From Callaeas wilsoni (taxonomy: Eukaryota; Chordata; Aves; Passeriformes; Callaeidae): DNA of 64,000 nt. Made by a program: the position numbers and the translations under genes. The notes under the pieces are model-generated. The model had not been told where the DNA came from, ran no database searches, and saw nothing but the letters and a program-made list of their open reading frames with translations. Within the stretch, counting starts at the first letter, position 1. The number at the start of each line of letters is the position of its first letter. Where the stretch lies: positions 310,001-374,000 of the forward strand of contig VWPU01017411.1 of the NCBI GenBank assembly GCA_013398955.1, read 5' to 3'. Shown piece after piece: positions 46,486 to 58,299 of the stretch.

Positions 46486-49400
46486 GAGTACCACACAAAG
46501 GGATTTTTTAGAAACACCTACTTCCTACGCTCAGGACTTTCAGCCATTTTAAAGACAGCAGCAGTGTGAAGAGCAAGACTGAAATATATAAACCACATCA
46601 TTGCTCCTGTGGGAAGGCTGGAAACTGTTGGAAATGGCAGTACTGCCAACCAATCAGTCCAAAAGCACCAGTCAGGCCCTTGGCAGAAAGGGAGACATGC
46701 TTAACAGATCATGAGATTTTTTTAAAAAATAATACAGTTGGGGTTCTTTTATTTGCTTCTCAGCCTGAGCCTTCAGGCTTTGCTGCCCAGCTAGAATAGC
46801 TCGACATCTGCCCTGGACGAATAGCTAAGTAAATAAACTGACCAAAATAAGGAAGAGCAGCCCTGTGTGATTGTTCAGCTCCACCTCAGAGGCAATGCAT
46901 GTTTGAAGATGTCAGGTAAAGCAACAGGAGCTCTGGCACACTCAGAGTGGCAGAGGGGTAAATCTCTTGGTGGATGCCTAACTACACTGCGTTCCAAAAT
47001 ACCCACACAATTTCGGACAGAGGTAAAGCACAGCAAAAAAGTCATTCTTGCTGATTCACTGTGCAGAATAGGTGTTTCATCACCAGCATTTGAGGATACA
47101 GAGATAATATCAGTTCAGACTTTCCAGATAAATATATGAAGCGAGATTCATCATAAGAGAACTGCAAGTGAGAGTACTGGTTTAACATCAGTAAAAGGGG
47201 AGCCAGACCCAGCCCTCATCTGCACTGAGGTAAGTGCAACACTGCTGCCATGGCAAGCACAGGGGCAGTGAGCAGATGCTGCCCGTTGCCCACCTCAGAA
47301 ATGTGTTGAGGTTCCAGCCCACCTTTCGATAACAAAAGGCAAGCAAAGCTTCTGCCAGGCTGCAGACAGCTGCCAGGCTTTGACCACCCTGCTGGGGAGG
47401 CAATAATACTGTGACACACAAGTTACTCAGGTCCATTACAGGAATCAGTCATCTCTTCTGCCCAGGTGTGCTAGGAGTGCTGCTCTGACTAAAGGCCAGG
47501 GGCGCTCTGCCCCTGCTCTGCCTGGGCCAGGGATTTTGGCCCAGATTCCCTTCCCAGCCTTTTCATCTGCTAAGAAACTGTTCTTTCTTTGTTGCAGGGT
47601 TTCAGCTCTGCTCACTTCAGGTGCAGAGGAGGCTTCACGGTCCCCCAACACCAATGTGCTCCCAATCCCACACAGATGCATGAACAGAGCTAGCCACTGG
47701 CTGCCACTACTCCTGTGAGAGGCAGGCCAGCCCTCGATCTCAGCTGTCACAGAAATAAATAAAGCAAAAAGACATGAACTCTCCTCTTCCAAGGCTGTAT
47801 TGAGAGTGGCTCCAGCCAGCCAGCCTTCAGCTGCCAGTGCTACTGCTCTCCAGCTGCTTGGAAGAGATACCACCCATCCTCCCTGCTGGGGAAAAAGCAT
47901 TGCCCTAAAACCTCTCCATGGAGGAGACCCAGAGAGGAGCTATCTGTGATACATGTGTGAAAGCTGTCCCCACCTCTGGGAGCCAGGCTGAAATGCTGTG
48001 TGAAGGCACAGACGTGAAGCAGTGAGCATGGGTTAAAGGGATTGCACTGTGCTGCTTTAACATAGAATAATGCTGCTCTGGGCTGCTGCTGTTTGAACAC
48101 CTCAAACAGACATGAAAACACCCTCATCCACACACACAGTACTGAACAGGAGAGTATAAGGGGTAAGAAGGGATTGTTTGAGAGATGATACTAGAGCTGA
48201 GGAGAGGATTTTAAAGAGCACAAACTCATTTCATATGGCTGAGTGCTGGCGACACTAGGAGAAATTCAATGGATTATGTTGCACCAGAGGTCAAAATATA
48301 ATTGTCCCTTCTAGCCTTTAAAACCTGTCAATGTATAGAGGAACCTTGAAATTACCAGATTCCTCAGGAATTTGATTCCTGGGGTTTATTTATTTATTTT
48401 CTTACCAGCTGCCAGACACAGCATGCTCCTAGACAAATAAGGAGGTGGTAGCTATGGGGTGAATACATCAGAAGTGCTAATCTCTTGTGGGGCTTCCTGG
48501 TAGAATATCTATCTGCCTCAGAGGAGACAAGGTTAAGGGATATAAGACAGTTGCATCTTAAAATACTAAGAACCACATTGCTATTTGAGAAGTGAATGGA
48601 TGTCAGGGAGAACTAAACAACTCAGTGCACTAAGTATTCTCCTAGATTTTTTTTTTAACAGAACTTTCCCAACCCCCATATTAAATAGCTCTCTGTTGTC
48701 CTTGCAAAGGGCCAAAGAGCTAAAGATAGCTCCGCTAATTGCTGCTTCCCTTTGTCCCTTACCTCTAGAGATTCCCAACTTCTATATTATTACTTCATCA
48801 TTTTAATTGTGCAAGAAGCTTTTCACAGAATTAATTAGAATAAATAATAATAATACAAAAATAAACAGTTATTAGTATCTAGGTAGCACCATTTTTAGAG
48901 CAGGCACTTTGTGAAAGACTATTAGCCAACACTTGTCTGCACATGCTCATGATGGGCAGACTCATTCTGCAAACCAGGGACCCACCCTGTGACCTGCACT
49001 CACACCAAGGAGCCGTACCCGGAAAGCACATTCCTGTCCCCTGAGACGTGCACTGAAGAAAGGACAGAAAAGTAAGTAAAGGGGGGCTATTCCAGCTCTG
49101 AAACAGGAAGAGAAAGTCAAGAAACTTTAAGGTGGCTTACAGCCACTGTTCCCTTCTCCACAACCCTGGAGGTACAGGACCCAATCTACTCTATAACTGA
49201 TATCCACATGGAGAAGCAACTTGGAAACAGCTGACCCTCTGATAGTATGCAAAGACATTCGGCAGACCAATTTACCAGTGTCATTCATTTGCACCTTTCA
49301 ACTTAATGATACCTTACAGGGAAGAAAAATTCAAATTAAAAATTGAAGCTATTAATATATCTTTGAAAATGGTAGAGGAACAAGATTAAGACCAATAGGA

Positions 49401-50700
49401 GGCCACTAATCTTGGCATACTTCTGATTTTGTACCCTTTAAATCACTGTAATACCTTGTTCACATTCCAACATAAATAGGATTTTTCTATGAGGGTGTTA
49501 GTGCTCCTGCTGCACCAAAAGCCATATTATATTTTATAAGTACTAGAGCTGAGAATCATCACTCCCAAAATAGACCTCCTCATCAGATGATATTAACACA
49601 GCTGACAAAATAACATTACATTGAAAAATACATCTGTAGAAAGTGAAGTAGAAAAGCAGAAGAACTTTTCTCCTACACCTTTTGGAAGGGTTCAAGAGGC
49701 TTGCAAGGTAAGTAGAATGCATTTTACAACTTTCTGGGGGAGACACTCTATATTGCAAGGTAACCATGTCCTCTTCCTTCTGCTACTTCTGCCTTCCTGG
49801 TGACTACCAACAGGCAGACTCACATATATATGACAAGCATCAGTCAAGGTCAGGTAGCAGGAGGGAACTGCTCCCAACCACCTAACTGCATCTTTAAATT
49901 TCTCTTCTCCCTGCCCTCCATTATATTGTCTGCCTGTCTCTGTGAATGCCTGTTTCCCTGGAAGGGAGGAGGGGACCCAAATAAACCCTGAAGCAATCCC
50001 AAATTTCCTTGGTAGGGAAAAAAAAAAAAAAATCTATTCTCTGGAGATCAAACCTTCCGTGAATCATTTTCCACTGCTCTAACATGTCAAATACTCCAGT
50101 GATTCACCAGTCATGGAGCTCTGATTCACCTGCAATAAACAGGGCTGATTGCTTCCCAGAAGCACTGTGGTTTGCATCATTCTTTAAAGGCTCCACTTCC
50201 TCCACGCAGCTTCTCACCTCCCTGCCACACACCAAAGCCACAGCAGGAGCCGCCATGGCAGTGACAAGGAGCAAGAAGTCCAGACTACTGGTTTTAGATC
50301 AAGGGGCCAAGAGGGAAGACAGTATTGGATAAATGAACAGCAAGAGGAGAAGTTAGGAGGGCCCATGGATCCCTTGTTCCTTTTTAAGCATGAAAATGGG
50401 AAGGACAGAAAAGAAGGGACAGGAGGAGTTTGGTATTTATTTGTGGCTCTCATTGGGTACATCTCCCTGCCAGCACAGGACACAGTTTCTCCAAGAGGGA
50501 GCACCAGAAATAGAACTGACATTACATGTAATGAGCTTCTTGGTGGCATATTCATTAAGTTTGTAGAAAGGGTAAAGAAATGCAGGAAGCTAAGCCTTGG
50601 AAAGGTTCCAACTGGACCCCTTTGACTCATTAAAGGAGGGAGTAAAATGAACCCTGCCCCAGGGCAATCGTAAAAGGATAAGCAGGAAAGCAGGAAAGGG
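46486..50700. other. Non-coding DNA, no gene seen
   Basis: Frames of up to 151 codons (47,445-47,900, minus) overlap others and lack domains. An A-rich run lies at about 50,019-50,032. No transposon was recognised in this four-kilobase stretch. Confidence 0.6.
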
Positions 50701-51031
50701 TCAATTCATTAAGGACTGTGGGACCCCAGCAGTCCCTAGCTGGGCAGTGTGGGGATAGGGCCACGGGATGGCTGGGGCGTGATGGAGCCCAGTACCAGGG
50801 ATGTCCACCCACCCTTGGGATGCTGGAGGAGCCACTGGTGCTTTGTTCTGGCTGAGCCCCAAAAGCAGTGCAGGGATCTCAGAAAGCCCGTGCTCCCCAC
50901 AGTTGCCATGAGTTCCTCATCCACGACCATCAACAGCTTTCCTGCCTCCATCTCTGGCTTGGACTGGCCTTCCTGCCTGCTGAAGGGAGGGGGAAGGGGG
51001 AAAAGTCACGCAGACCCTCCCGAGCCTTGCA

Positions 51032-51052
51032 GGGGCAGGGGGAGGGAGGGGG
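51032..51052 (+). other. G-quadruplex motif
   Basis: G runs at 51,032-51,035, 51,038-51,042, 51,044-51,046 and 51,048-51,052 are separated by loops of 2, 1 and 1 bases. Short loops favour a stable parallel quadruplex. Confidence 0.75.
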
Positions 51053-51346
51053 AGGCAAGCTCAATTGAGCAGCTTTGCGGGGGGCCCCAGATTTTCTCAA
51101 ACCAGTCACGCCAGCTGCAGCCCAGCCATGATGAGAAAGGAGAGGAGACAGTGCGGCAACGGCTCCTACGACCCCGAGGGAGGAGGAGGAGGAGGCGGCC
51201 CAGGCTGCTAAACTGACACCAGGCAAAAGTTGGCCACGTTTTCCCCCAGCCACGGAGGAATAGCGCAGGCAAGTCAGATGTGACCGTGCTACAGGAGCCA
51301 GGAGAAAATAAAAACAAGTGACAGCTGACTCTTGAGGACTTTTGTA

Positions 51347-51383
51347 GGGGGTGAGGGGGGGAGAGAGGGCGAGGAGGGAGGGA
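51347..51383 (+). other. G-quadruplex motif
   Basis: Five runs of three or more G occur within about 37 bases, starting GGGGG, TGA, then a seven-G run, with later GGG runs separated by AGAGA, CGAGGA and A. This fits the G3+ N1-7 rule. Confidence 0.7.
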
Positions 51384-51894
51384 GAGACCTACAAATACTG
51401 GGGGAAGGGCAGCGCGCAGCCCAGGAGCCTTCTGCAGCAGCAGATGGAGAGGGAAGCTACCGCTGATTCCTGCAGAGTCAGGGAAGGAGAGAGACAGCAT
51501 TGCACCGAGGTGATCACATGAATAGGGAATGAAGGCGCAGAACAAAGAAGGGGTTTTGGGGAGAGCGAGCGGGAATTCTTCACAGGACCCCCAGAGCTGG
51601 GGCATCCCAGTGCGGTGCCCTGGGGCGCTGCGGTGGGGGCAAACCCGCAGGGGAGCTTGGGCACAGCCAGCTGAGGCTGCTGGAGGACAGTCAGTGCGAG
51701 CAGAGGAGCGACAGAGGAGACGTTTGTGAGGTGAAGCTCACTAATACCCCACAGAAGAGCTAATTCCTCAGATCAGGATGCAAGCACATGGTGGAAAGTC
51801 TAAATTCCCTTGCTCTGCGCTCCTCTGACCTGCTTCAGGATGAAGCCGCGGAGGCTGTGAATAAGTGCTGCCTGTCTTTCTGCTGGTCCTGAGG

Positions 51895-52045
51895 TCCCCG
51901 ATGTGCCGGCAATGATTGTTATGACAGTCATTCTCGATGTGATTGGCACCTCCCGGTTAGATCAAGGTCACGGTTAGAACACATCTTTTCATTAAAATGG
52001 CCGAGAGCCTGTCAATGACCACAGGCCATGGCTAATTAAGGGAGG
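51895..52045. promoter_or_regulatory. Candidate enhancer with NR5A/ERR and homeodomain sites
   Basis: TCAAGGTCA at 51,962-51,970 is an exact match to the extended half-site bound by NR5A and estrogen-related receptors. Nearby lie ATGATTGTTATGACAG, CATTAAAATGGC and GGCTAATTAAGG (TAATTA at 52,033-52,038). The block is unique, AT-richer than its flanks and lies inside the promoter-like region. Confidence 0.4.
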
Positions 52046-52200
52046 ACCCAACGCCCCCACAGGAGTCAGTAATCAGGGCTCATGCCGAGCCACCCACCCT
52101 AAGGGAGCCGGCAGAGCGCTCCTGCCCCCAGCGCCCTTGCGTGCACGGAGGGCATACCCACCCCCGGCGTGCCGCACCACCCACCATCCTCCCTGCTGCC

Positions 52201-53288
52201 ACACCGGAGCAATAGCATCGCCTCCTGTCACAGCTCACAGGAGCATCCTGGGCACCTGCGGATGACCCTCGTGTCCAGCTAGGTCATGGATCCTTGAAAG
52301 GGGAAGGATGGATGACAACAGACTCCTTACAGTGCAATCAAGTGCACATTTGATGGACAAAGACCCATAAGCAAGCTTTAGATTTGAAGAAAGTCCTTTT
52401 ACGAAAATGTCTAAATATCACAACAGTGTAATAATAACTAATTCCTGGGACAGTATGAGGTTGTCTCTGTGCAGACCTTAGCAAACATGACAAGGTCTTC
52501 TTAGGAAGGGACATGATGGGAATGGGTTCACACTTCTAGGATAGATTTTCAGCTCAAATTCCAACACAGGTGGGATGCAATACACTAACTAAAGAAATTT
52601 TTGGTGTCAAACACTATGGTGAAGCCATACACTGCCAGAGATTCTACACATAATTTGGATAGTACCTCCCCATGGTCTTAGTTTGGCTAAACAGCTTGTC
52701 AAAAAAAGTCAGTTTCTTCTTCAATTTAAAAAAAAAAAAACAACTTGAAAATTGAGGGAAACAGTTTTGTTCCAGAGGCTGCTGTGTCTCTCAGTTCTAT
52801 GTCACAGCACTTCCGTCCAGATTCTTTCTAGAGCTCTCTTATTTATTTTCTCACTACTGAATGATAGTGGAGGAGTTCCTCATCATGGAAAAACTGGCCT
52901 CTGGGCTGCCTCCAGACTGCCATGAATATCATCCATTTACTTTCGCCATCAAGCCAGTGTCTCCAAGCCATACTGCCTTGTGTTCTTTAGCTGCCAGATT
53001 CCTCCCAGTTCGACACCATTTGTACCTTCCAGACAGGCTGTGATAATGTCAAGAGAGCTATGTGAGCCTCTTGCTATGCAGTTCCACACAAGTTTGTTTG
53101 CTGATGAGCTTTCCCCTATTTTGACAAAACATTTCCAGTTGGTGTCCAGCTCAGAATGAAAAGACATTTTGGAATTATTGTGGCGTCCAGGTGTGCCTTC
53201 CTTGTTTTGTGTCTGTGGAGGCGCTGTCCCACTATCATCTAGAGATGAAAGAGAATCAGTTATTGGAATGTGGCAACAAATAGGTTAT
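52201..53288. other. Non-coding DNA with A12 run
   Basis: A homopolymer of about 12 A lies at about 52,729-52,740. Frames are short (72 codons or fewer). No feature was recognised. Confidence 0.6.
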
Positions 53289-53560
53289 AGAATAGGACAA
53301 GGAGGAATGGCTTTAAACTGACAGAGGGCAGGTTTCGATTAGATATTAGGAAAAAAAGTTCTTCACTGTAAGGATGGTGAAACACTGGACCAGGGTATCC
53401 AGAGAAGCTGTGGATGCCTCATCCCTGGAGTGTTCAAGGCCAGGTTGGATGGGGCCTTGAGCAACCTGGTCTAGTGGAAGGCATCTCTGCTCTTGTCAGG
53501 GGCATTCAAACTAGGTGATCTTTAAAGTCCCTTCCAACCCAAACCATTCTATGATTCTAG
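53289..53560 (+). mobile_element. CR1 LINE 3' fragment (plus strand)
   Basis: The block order is the avian CR1 3' region: ATAGGACAAGGAGGAATGGC, TTTAAACTGACAGAGGG, TTAGATATTAGGAAAAAAAG, TTCTTCACTG, GGTGAAACACTGGACCAGGG, AGAGAAGCTGTGGATGCCTC, TTCAAGGCCAGGTTGGATGG, CAACCTGGTCTAGTGGAAGG, GTGATCTTTAAAGTCCCTTC, then CATTCTATGATTCTA at the end. Compared with the consensus, the segment before GTGATCTTT is rearranged or shortened. It is 5'-truncated to about 270 bases with no reverse transcriptase. An imperfect terminal repeat (GTGATTCTATGG) recurs at about 53,577. Confidence 0.95.
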
Positions 53561-54457
53561 AGGAAGCCTATTCTGTGTGATTCTATGGCATCACACATTT
53601 CTGGCCCACTGAATATGGGAAAGAAGTTTGACTTCCTAAACACCATCTGATATACCTTCAACGGGTTCCTGGTAGAGAAGGAGAGGGATGCTCAATCCCC
53701 TCCCCCTGCCCCCAATAAACACATGCTTTTTCAGCCTTCTCTTCAGTTTCTTCCAGCTACTGTGGTTTACAGCTTACATATTAGGCCCTACACCTGAAGA
53801 TAGTTTTGTAGAATATTCAGTCCAGCTGGGGCCTGCTCTTGTTGCTTGGCATAAGGTTAATAATGAAAATAATGATGTTTAATTTTGACTGTGATTGTGG
53901 GTGAATGGCAAAAGACACAGCAGGGACTTACTGCCTTGCTCAGGAGATGTACTTTCCAATATAACTTTTTAAAAGTGTGTTTTCAAGATTTTTTTTTTTA
54001 ATTGCTGTGAAAAGAAGGTAAGCCATGTGTAATTTAGTCGGAATCTCACTCTGATCTGTAACTGCCTAATCCAGGCCAGGACTTCAAGAAACCCATTACA
54101 GTGACACTAGGCACCTACTGTGAGAGTCAGTCTGGGAGCTAGACAGCTAGGAAAAACTACAGCTTTGGTCTGTGTCCAGCAGCCTAAATAAAAAGTTTCC
54201 TTTCCATGCTTTGCATTCATCACAAAAGAGCACTAGCTGTCTCTTTTATACAGTAAATATGCACTGCCACAGAAACACATCACATTAAAGTCACACTGGT
54301 AAAAGCTCAAGCACAGGATGTTAAAAATGAGGTATTGTAATTATGTTATCTCAGATGAATTTCTCCTTTTTAATGACACATGGTATTCATGCAGAAATGT
54401 CAATCCCAAGCATACAAAGAGTGTTTGTTGCTTTTTCCTCTCCCTAGTAAAGCATCA
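53561..54457. other. Non-coding DNA, nothing distinctive
   Basis: Short frames only (64 codons or fewer). No further repeat was recognised beyond the imperfect CR1 terminal unit. Confidence 0.6.
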
Positions 54458-54497
54458 TAGAGTTGGCTTTAGAAAAATAGAGTTGGCTTTAGAAAAA
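54458..54497 (+). repeat. Exact 20-bp tandem duplication
   Basis: The 20-base unit TAGAGTTGGCTTTAGAAAAA occurs twice head to tail (54,458-54,477 and 54,478-54,497) with no mismatch. This suggests a recent local duplication, either replication slippage or a possible assembly artefact. Confidence 0.95.
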
Positions 54498-56000
54498 ATT
54501 ATTTTGGTATAAATGTATATGTTCATGTATGTAAGTGTGTGTATAGATTGTGTGTGATTGTTTATTTACTTTCATTGTCCATTTTCACTTTGGTGATGCT
54601 TTATGTTCTTTTCACAAGGAAGTAGATGCTAAAACTGAGATTTTTCTGTTATTTAGGAGACTCCAGAGGCTTGGGCTTAAGTAAAGTATCAAATATTATG
54701 AGTTCATGATAAGGTACAAGACTGGCCAACATTAGTAACGTTTTACAAGATAAATGATACATACTAAGCCAGCAAATAAAATATACCTTAAAAACACAAC
54801 TCGCCTGAAATACGTCTGTGTTACCATTACTAGGAATTGAACAGCTGCACCTTCTGACTTCAGTATTAACAGTGCTTTTCTAATAGTTTGCTATGCACTC
54901 AATCTTTGTGATGCTGTTTAAAAAAGAAAGAGAGAAAATTGAGCACTGAAGTTCAGCACTCTCAGAGGGGAATACAGTGGGGAGTAGCAAATTTTGAGCA
55001 GTGCTAATTCCCATGCTGCTAATTGGACAGAGGCCATTTCCTGCACGCTAAAGTCAAACAGGACAGGAGCATATGGCCTTTCAGAGAGAGACTTGGGTCT
55101 TTGCAATGGGAAAGAAAACACACACTAAAAAACCACCCTAGAAGCCCCACAGAATATTGGTGATTGCAGAGAAATTACAGACAAATTACAAACTTAAAAG
55201 CTATATGCACAGATGCTGCTCCTATTGCTTCTGGGAGAACTGTGCCTTTGAAAAGATGGTATTTGTTCCTTGGGGATATACCATTTTCAGTGCCCAATAT
55301 TCTCTCTTGGCCCTACTGTTAAAGGGAATAGGGTTTGATTTGTTTTCTTTATTAATTTTTAATTATTTTTCACTTTATCTGCGTTTGTTATAGGTTTCAA
55401 CAGCAGGATGAAATCCTCATTGGTAAGCTTTCCTGAGAGAAGCCAGTGTGGCTCTCATGGGCTGGAGGGTTGCAAGCTCCGTAATGTCGCAGAGAGGACA
55501 GACCAGCCCTACAAGGCTGAAAGTCTTAGGGGTCCACATCAGTCAGCCACAGCCTTTTATTCAGCTGTGTCATATTCAGCCAAGACAAACATTTATCATC
55601 AATGGAAACCATATCAGGACAAGTATCAAATATAACCTGCTCTTCTTTAAACATGTTAAATCCAAGCACAAAAGACTTGAAAAATTATTTTAGGACAGGC
55701 ATAAGGAGGTAACGCTTCAGGGATGTGACAGAGCTGGGATCCTAGGGGTGAGAGGGATACTCTAGGAGGAGATGCTGATTGGCTCACTTCCCTCTGTCTT
55801 CCTGCAAAGAAACTGGTGTAGGGCAGGGTCAAAAACAGGGCACTAACAGAGCATCATTCTGATCCATTGTGGCAAGGATGGTGATGGTCCAAAAGAGTCG
55901 ATTTTCTTCTATTAGCTGCTAATCAAAGATGCCTCTTTTACTTCATTTGACAGTTTATTCTGCCTATAGCAGTCTCTCCTACACAACATCCTGCCAAAAA
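54498..56000. other. Non-coding AT-rich DNA, nothing distinctive
   Basis: A loose TG/TA-rich patch lies at about 54,515-54,560. Frames of 81 codons or fewer lack domains. Confidence 0.6.
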
Positions 56001-56979
56001 CTGATGCACAGAAGGTGCTGTGCAGGGACTGAGCGTGGAAAATTTCAGCTGCCAGAGTAGGTGGTTTAAAAAGTCAACGGCCACGGAACAGAGGGACACA
56101 ATGGCTCTCATGATGGAGCCAGTCACAACGGGCAGCACAAGCAGCAGCATCCCTATTAGAGGAGTGAACCTGCTGCATCTCCATCCAGCTTCTGCCTGCA
56201 GCCACAGCTGCCGGCTGACCGCCTGGTTTAGCTGCTGCTGGGACTCTCTCAGTGGCTGTCACACCTGCTCTGCCCTCCCTTGGAAAGCTGCCAGAGGAGA
56301 GAGCAGACAAAGGACGAGCAGCACAGCTGGAGCTGCTGGAAGCTGCACGCTACCCGGGTTGGTTTAGCGCTCGCCCAACACCCCTCTTCCGTAGGAAACC
56401 TCTTTCCTGCCGCTGAGTTCAGCTCTTCGAGCTCCCTCGTGCTTATCCCTTGCTGTCGTTTTTAAGGCATTACTGCAGAATTCCTTTGTATTTTTCAGTA
56501 TTATTATCTCTGTTTCTCACTGTTTTAGCCGCTGCAGATGATACATCTTCATTGCCGGCCGTGCCCACAAAGCCCATTTAAGTGGCCGGCCTTGGTGCCC
56601 GCACTTGTTTCAATGGCCCAGAACAGCAGGGCCCTGCTGGAGCACATGGGCACCAGAGCAGCAGAGAAGGGGTTAATAAAGGGTTTAATACCAAGAGGCC
56701 ACACAGCAAAGCCCAAGTTAGGGCCAGCTGCACCCCTCCCCCTCCTGCCCTCCATCCTGCTGCAGAAGCCCTGGCAGGGATGCAGCACTCAAGTGCTTCT
56801 TTCCCCACTTCCCTCCTGCCCCACTTGTGTGATGTAAAGCAATCCTTTTGTTTCCTCTTTAAGACATTAGCCTCAGGGGCCATTACAAGGAAAAAAAGGT
56901 AGCTGGGGCTCTTTTATCTGAAGGAATCCATTAGGAGCGGGGGTCTTTTCCTTCCTGCATGCCCAGGGAGCAGCTCTTG
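56001..56979. other. Non-coding DNA, moderately GC-rich
   Basis: Overlapping frames on both strands (up to 115 codons) lack domains. CpG is moderate at about 56,200-56,450 but does not reach island density. Confidence 0.55.
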
Positions 56980-57128
56980 CCTTTGCACTGCTCCAGGAAC
57001 GTCTCCTTGCTCCATGGTCACCTCCTCCCTGCCCCATGGCCATCTCTTCCCTGTTCCAGGGACATCACATCACTGCTCCAAGGACATCGCCTCGCTGCAC
57101 CATGGCCTCCTTCCTGCAGCTCATGGCC
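56980..57128 (+). repeat. Degenerate 22-bp minisatellite, about seven copies
   Basis: Units start at 56,980 (20 bases), 57,000, 57,022, 57,044, 57,066, 57,088 (20 bases) and 57,108 (21 bases). Four central units are exactly 22 bases. Conserved elements are a central CTG or TTG, a CCA(T/G/A)GG core, and a terminal (A/C)CAT in three of the four. The 22-base period is not a multiple of three, so the array does not encode a protein repeat. Confidence 0.75.
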
Positions 57129-58259
57129 AGCTTCTCATCCCAATCCAAAAATGGGTCAAACAGTGTCACTATGCAGAAAGCATGAGTCTGCTGTTCAGTC
57201 CCCCCTCAACTGAAAGGAGAAGGAGGATGTGTTTTTAAATACACCCCAGTGTAACAGATTGGCTTTCTCTTTGCCGACATTTTGGGTGACTGAGGGGTAT
57301 TTAGTGCTCTGGCATGTCTTTCTGGCTACAGAAAGCAGAAATTCATTCTTGCCCTGTTTATTCTTGTACCGAAAGCAGCAGGCCTTGTGCATTTGGAAGA
57401 TTCCAGGACCAGAGGCTTTAAATAAAACCCCTGATATTATGATACTCTCAATAAACTCAAAACCACTGAAATAATTATAAAGAAATGGAAAAAAAAAAAT
57501 GACAGGGAAAGGGAAACTAATTAGGTAGTGAGGGGGAGGGGTTCTTTTTGAGCATACCCTTTGCACTTCCCCAAATCAGGAATCACAGAACAAACATTTG
57601 TGCTGTACAGGGCATGCCACCGGGACCCACAAGGACCTACCTTAGGCTAATATAAATTGCCTGAGTTCCAGGAAGGCATTAGCAGCAGATAGGAGCCTGC
57701 TCCAACCTCACCGGAGACCAAGCAGCCGTGGTCAGCCCAGAACCAAACCAAGCCCGCCAGCCCAACTGGGTGTATTTACCCAGGCTTGGTGTTAACTGCT
57801 AACACCATTATGTGGCTTTGCCGCAGATAGGAGCTGGCTCACACGGCAGTGATTCAGAAGACAAGCAGGGCGAGGACACCGAAATAATCCTAGCTAAATA
57901 CAGTGTTCAGCACAAAAGATGCAGATTAGGGTAGAATAGGTGCCAGCGTGCCTCTCTCCTGTTAAAGTTGTGAGATATTGGATGCATTTGAAAGCCCTTA
58001 CTCAGCACCTGCCTGTATCCATGCATGGGGAAGCACTTCTGGAAGCCTTCCCCATAGGCACAGTCATGATGGGCACCACCGAACAGTTAAAAGTAGAGGA
58101 ACTAAATGAGAGCAGCTGCCAAGCCCATGGTGGGAGCATGCGTGTGAGCAGAAATACATGTGAGCCCTTAGCCAGAGTCGGTGTGAGCATGTTACTATGT
58201 CTCCTTGTCAAAGTCATCGGGGAGAGAAATGCTAGTGGGCTGACAGCAGGAGATCACCT
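57129..58259. other. Non-coding DNA, nothing distinctive
   Basis: The 12-base word GCAGATAGGAGC occurs twice about 140 bases apart (about 57,685 and 57,824). Frames of up to 145 codons (57,940-58,377) have no recognised domain. Confidence 0.6.
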
Positions 58260-58263
58260 CCCT

Positions 58264-58299
58264 GGGCTCTGCCCTGTCCTGCCCTGCACTGCCCTGCCT
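58264..58299. repeat. Short CTGCC-type simple repeat
   Basis: Five imperfect pentanucleotide-like units (CTGCCCTGTCCTGCC..., then CTGCACTGCC) make a small low-complexity block. Confidence 0.7.

Larger units (their letters stand above)
50940..52200. promoter_or_regulatory. GC/GA-rich promoter-like block
   Basis: Sustained GC-rich sequence with many G runs and moderate CpG: GTGCGGCAACGGC at about 51,151, GGGCAGCGCGCAG at about 51,406, GAGAGCGAGCGG at about 51,560, then clusters at about 51,605-51,650 and 52,050-52,175. A (GGA) run lies at about 51,180-51,195. The CpG density is lower than in the islands at 18 and 43 kb. Frames of 155 codons (+, 50,749-51,216) and 199 codons (minus, 51,006-51,605) are the longest here but are low-complexity and mutually overlapping. 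A 5' untranslated exon or alternative promoter is possible. Confidence 0.4.

Noticed and set aside
47495..47515. CTCF site (CCAGGGGCGCT)
   Set aside because: The core lacks a G and the upstream part does not match the consensus, so it is too weak to report.
51006..51605. Longest open frame in the window (199 codons, minus strand)
   Set aside because: It is a Leu/Ser/Pro-rich, low-complexity translation antisense to GA-rich DNA. It overlaps a 155-codon frame on the other strand and has no recognisable domain.
56959..57213. Apparent protein repeat (HGHLL/APWP-like words)
   Set aside because: It arises from the 22-bp minisatellite, whose period is not a multiple of three, so the frame does not keep a true amino acid repeat.
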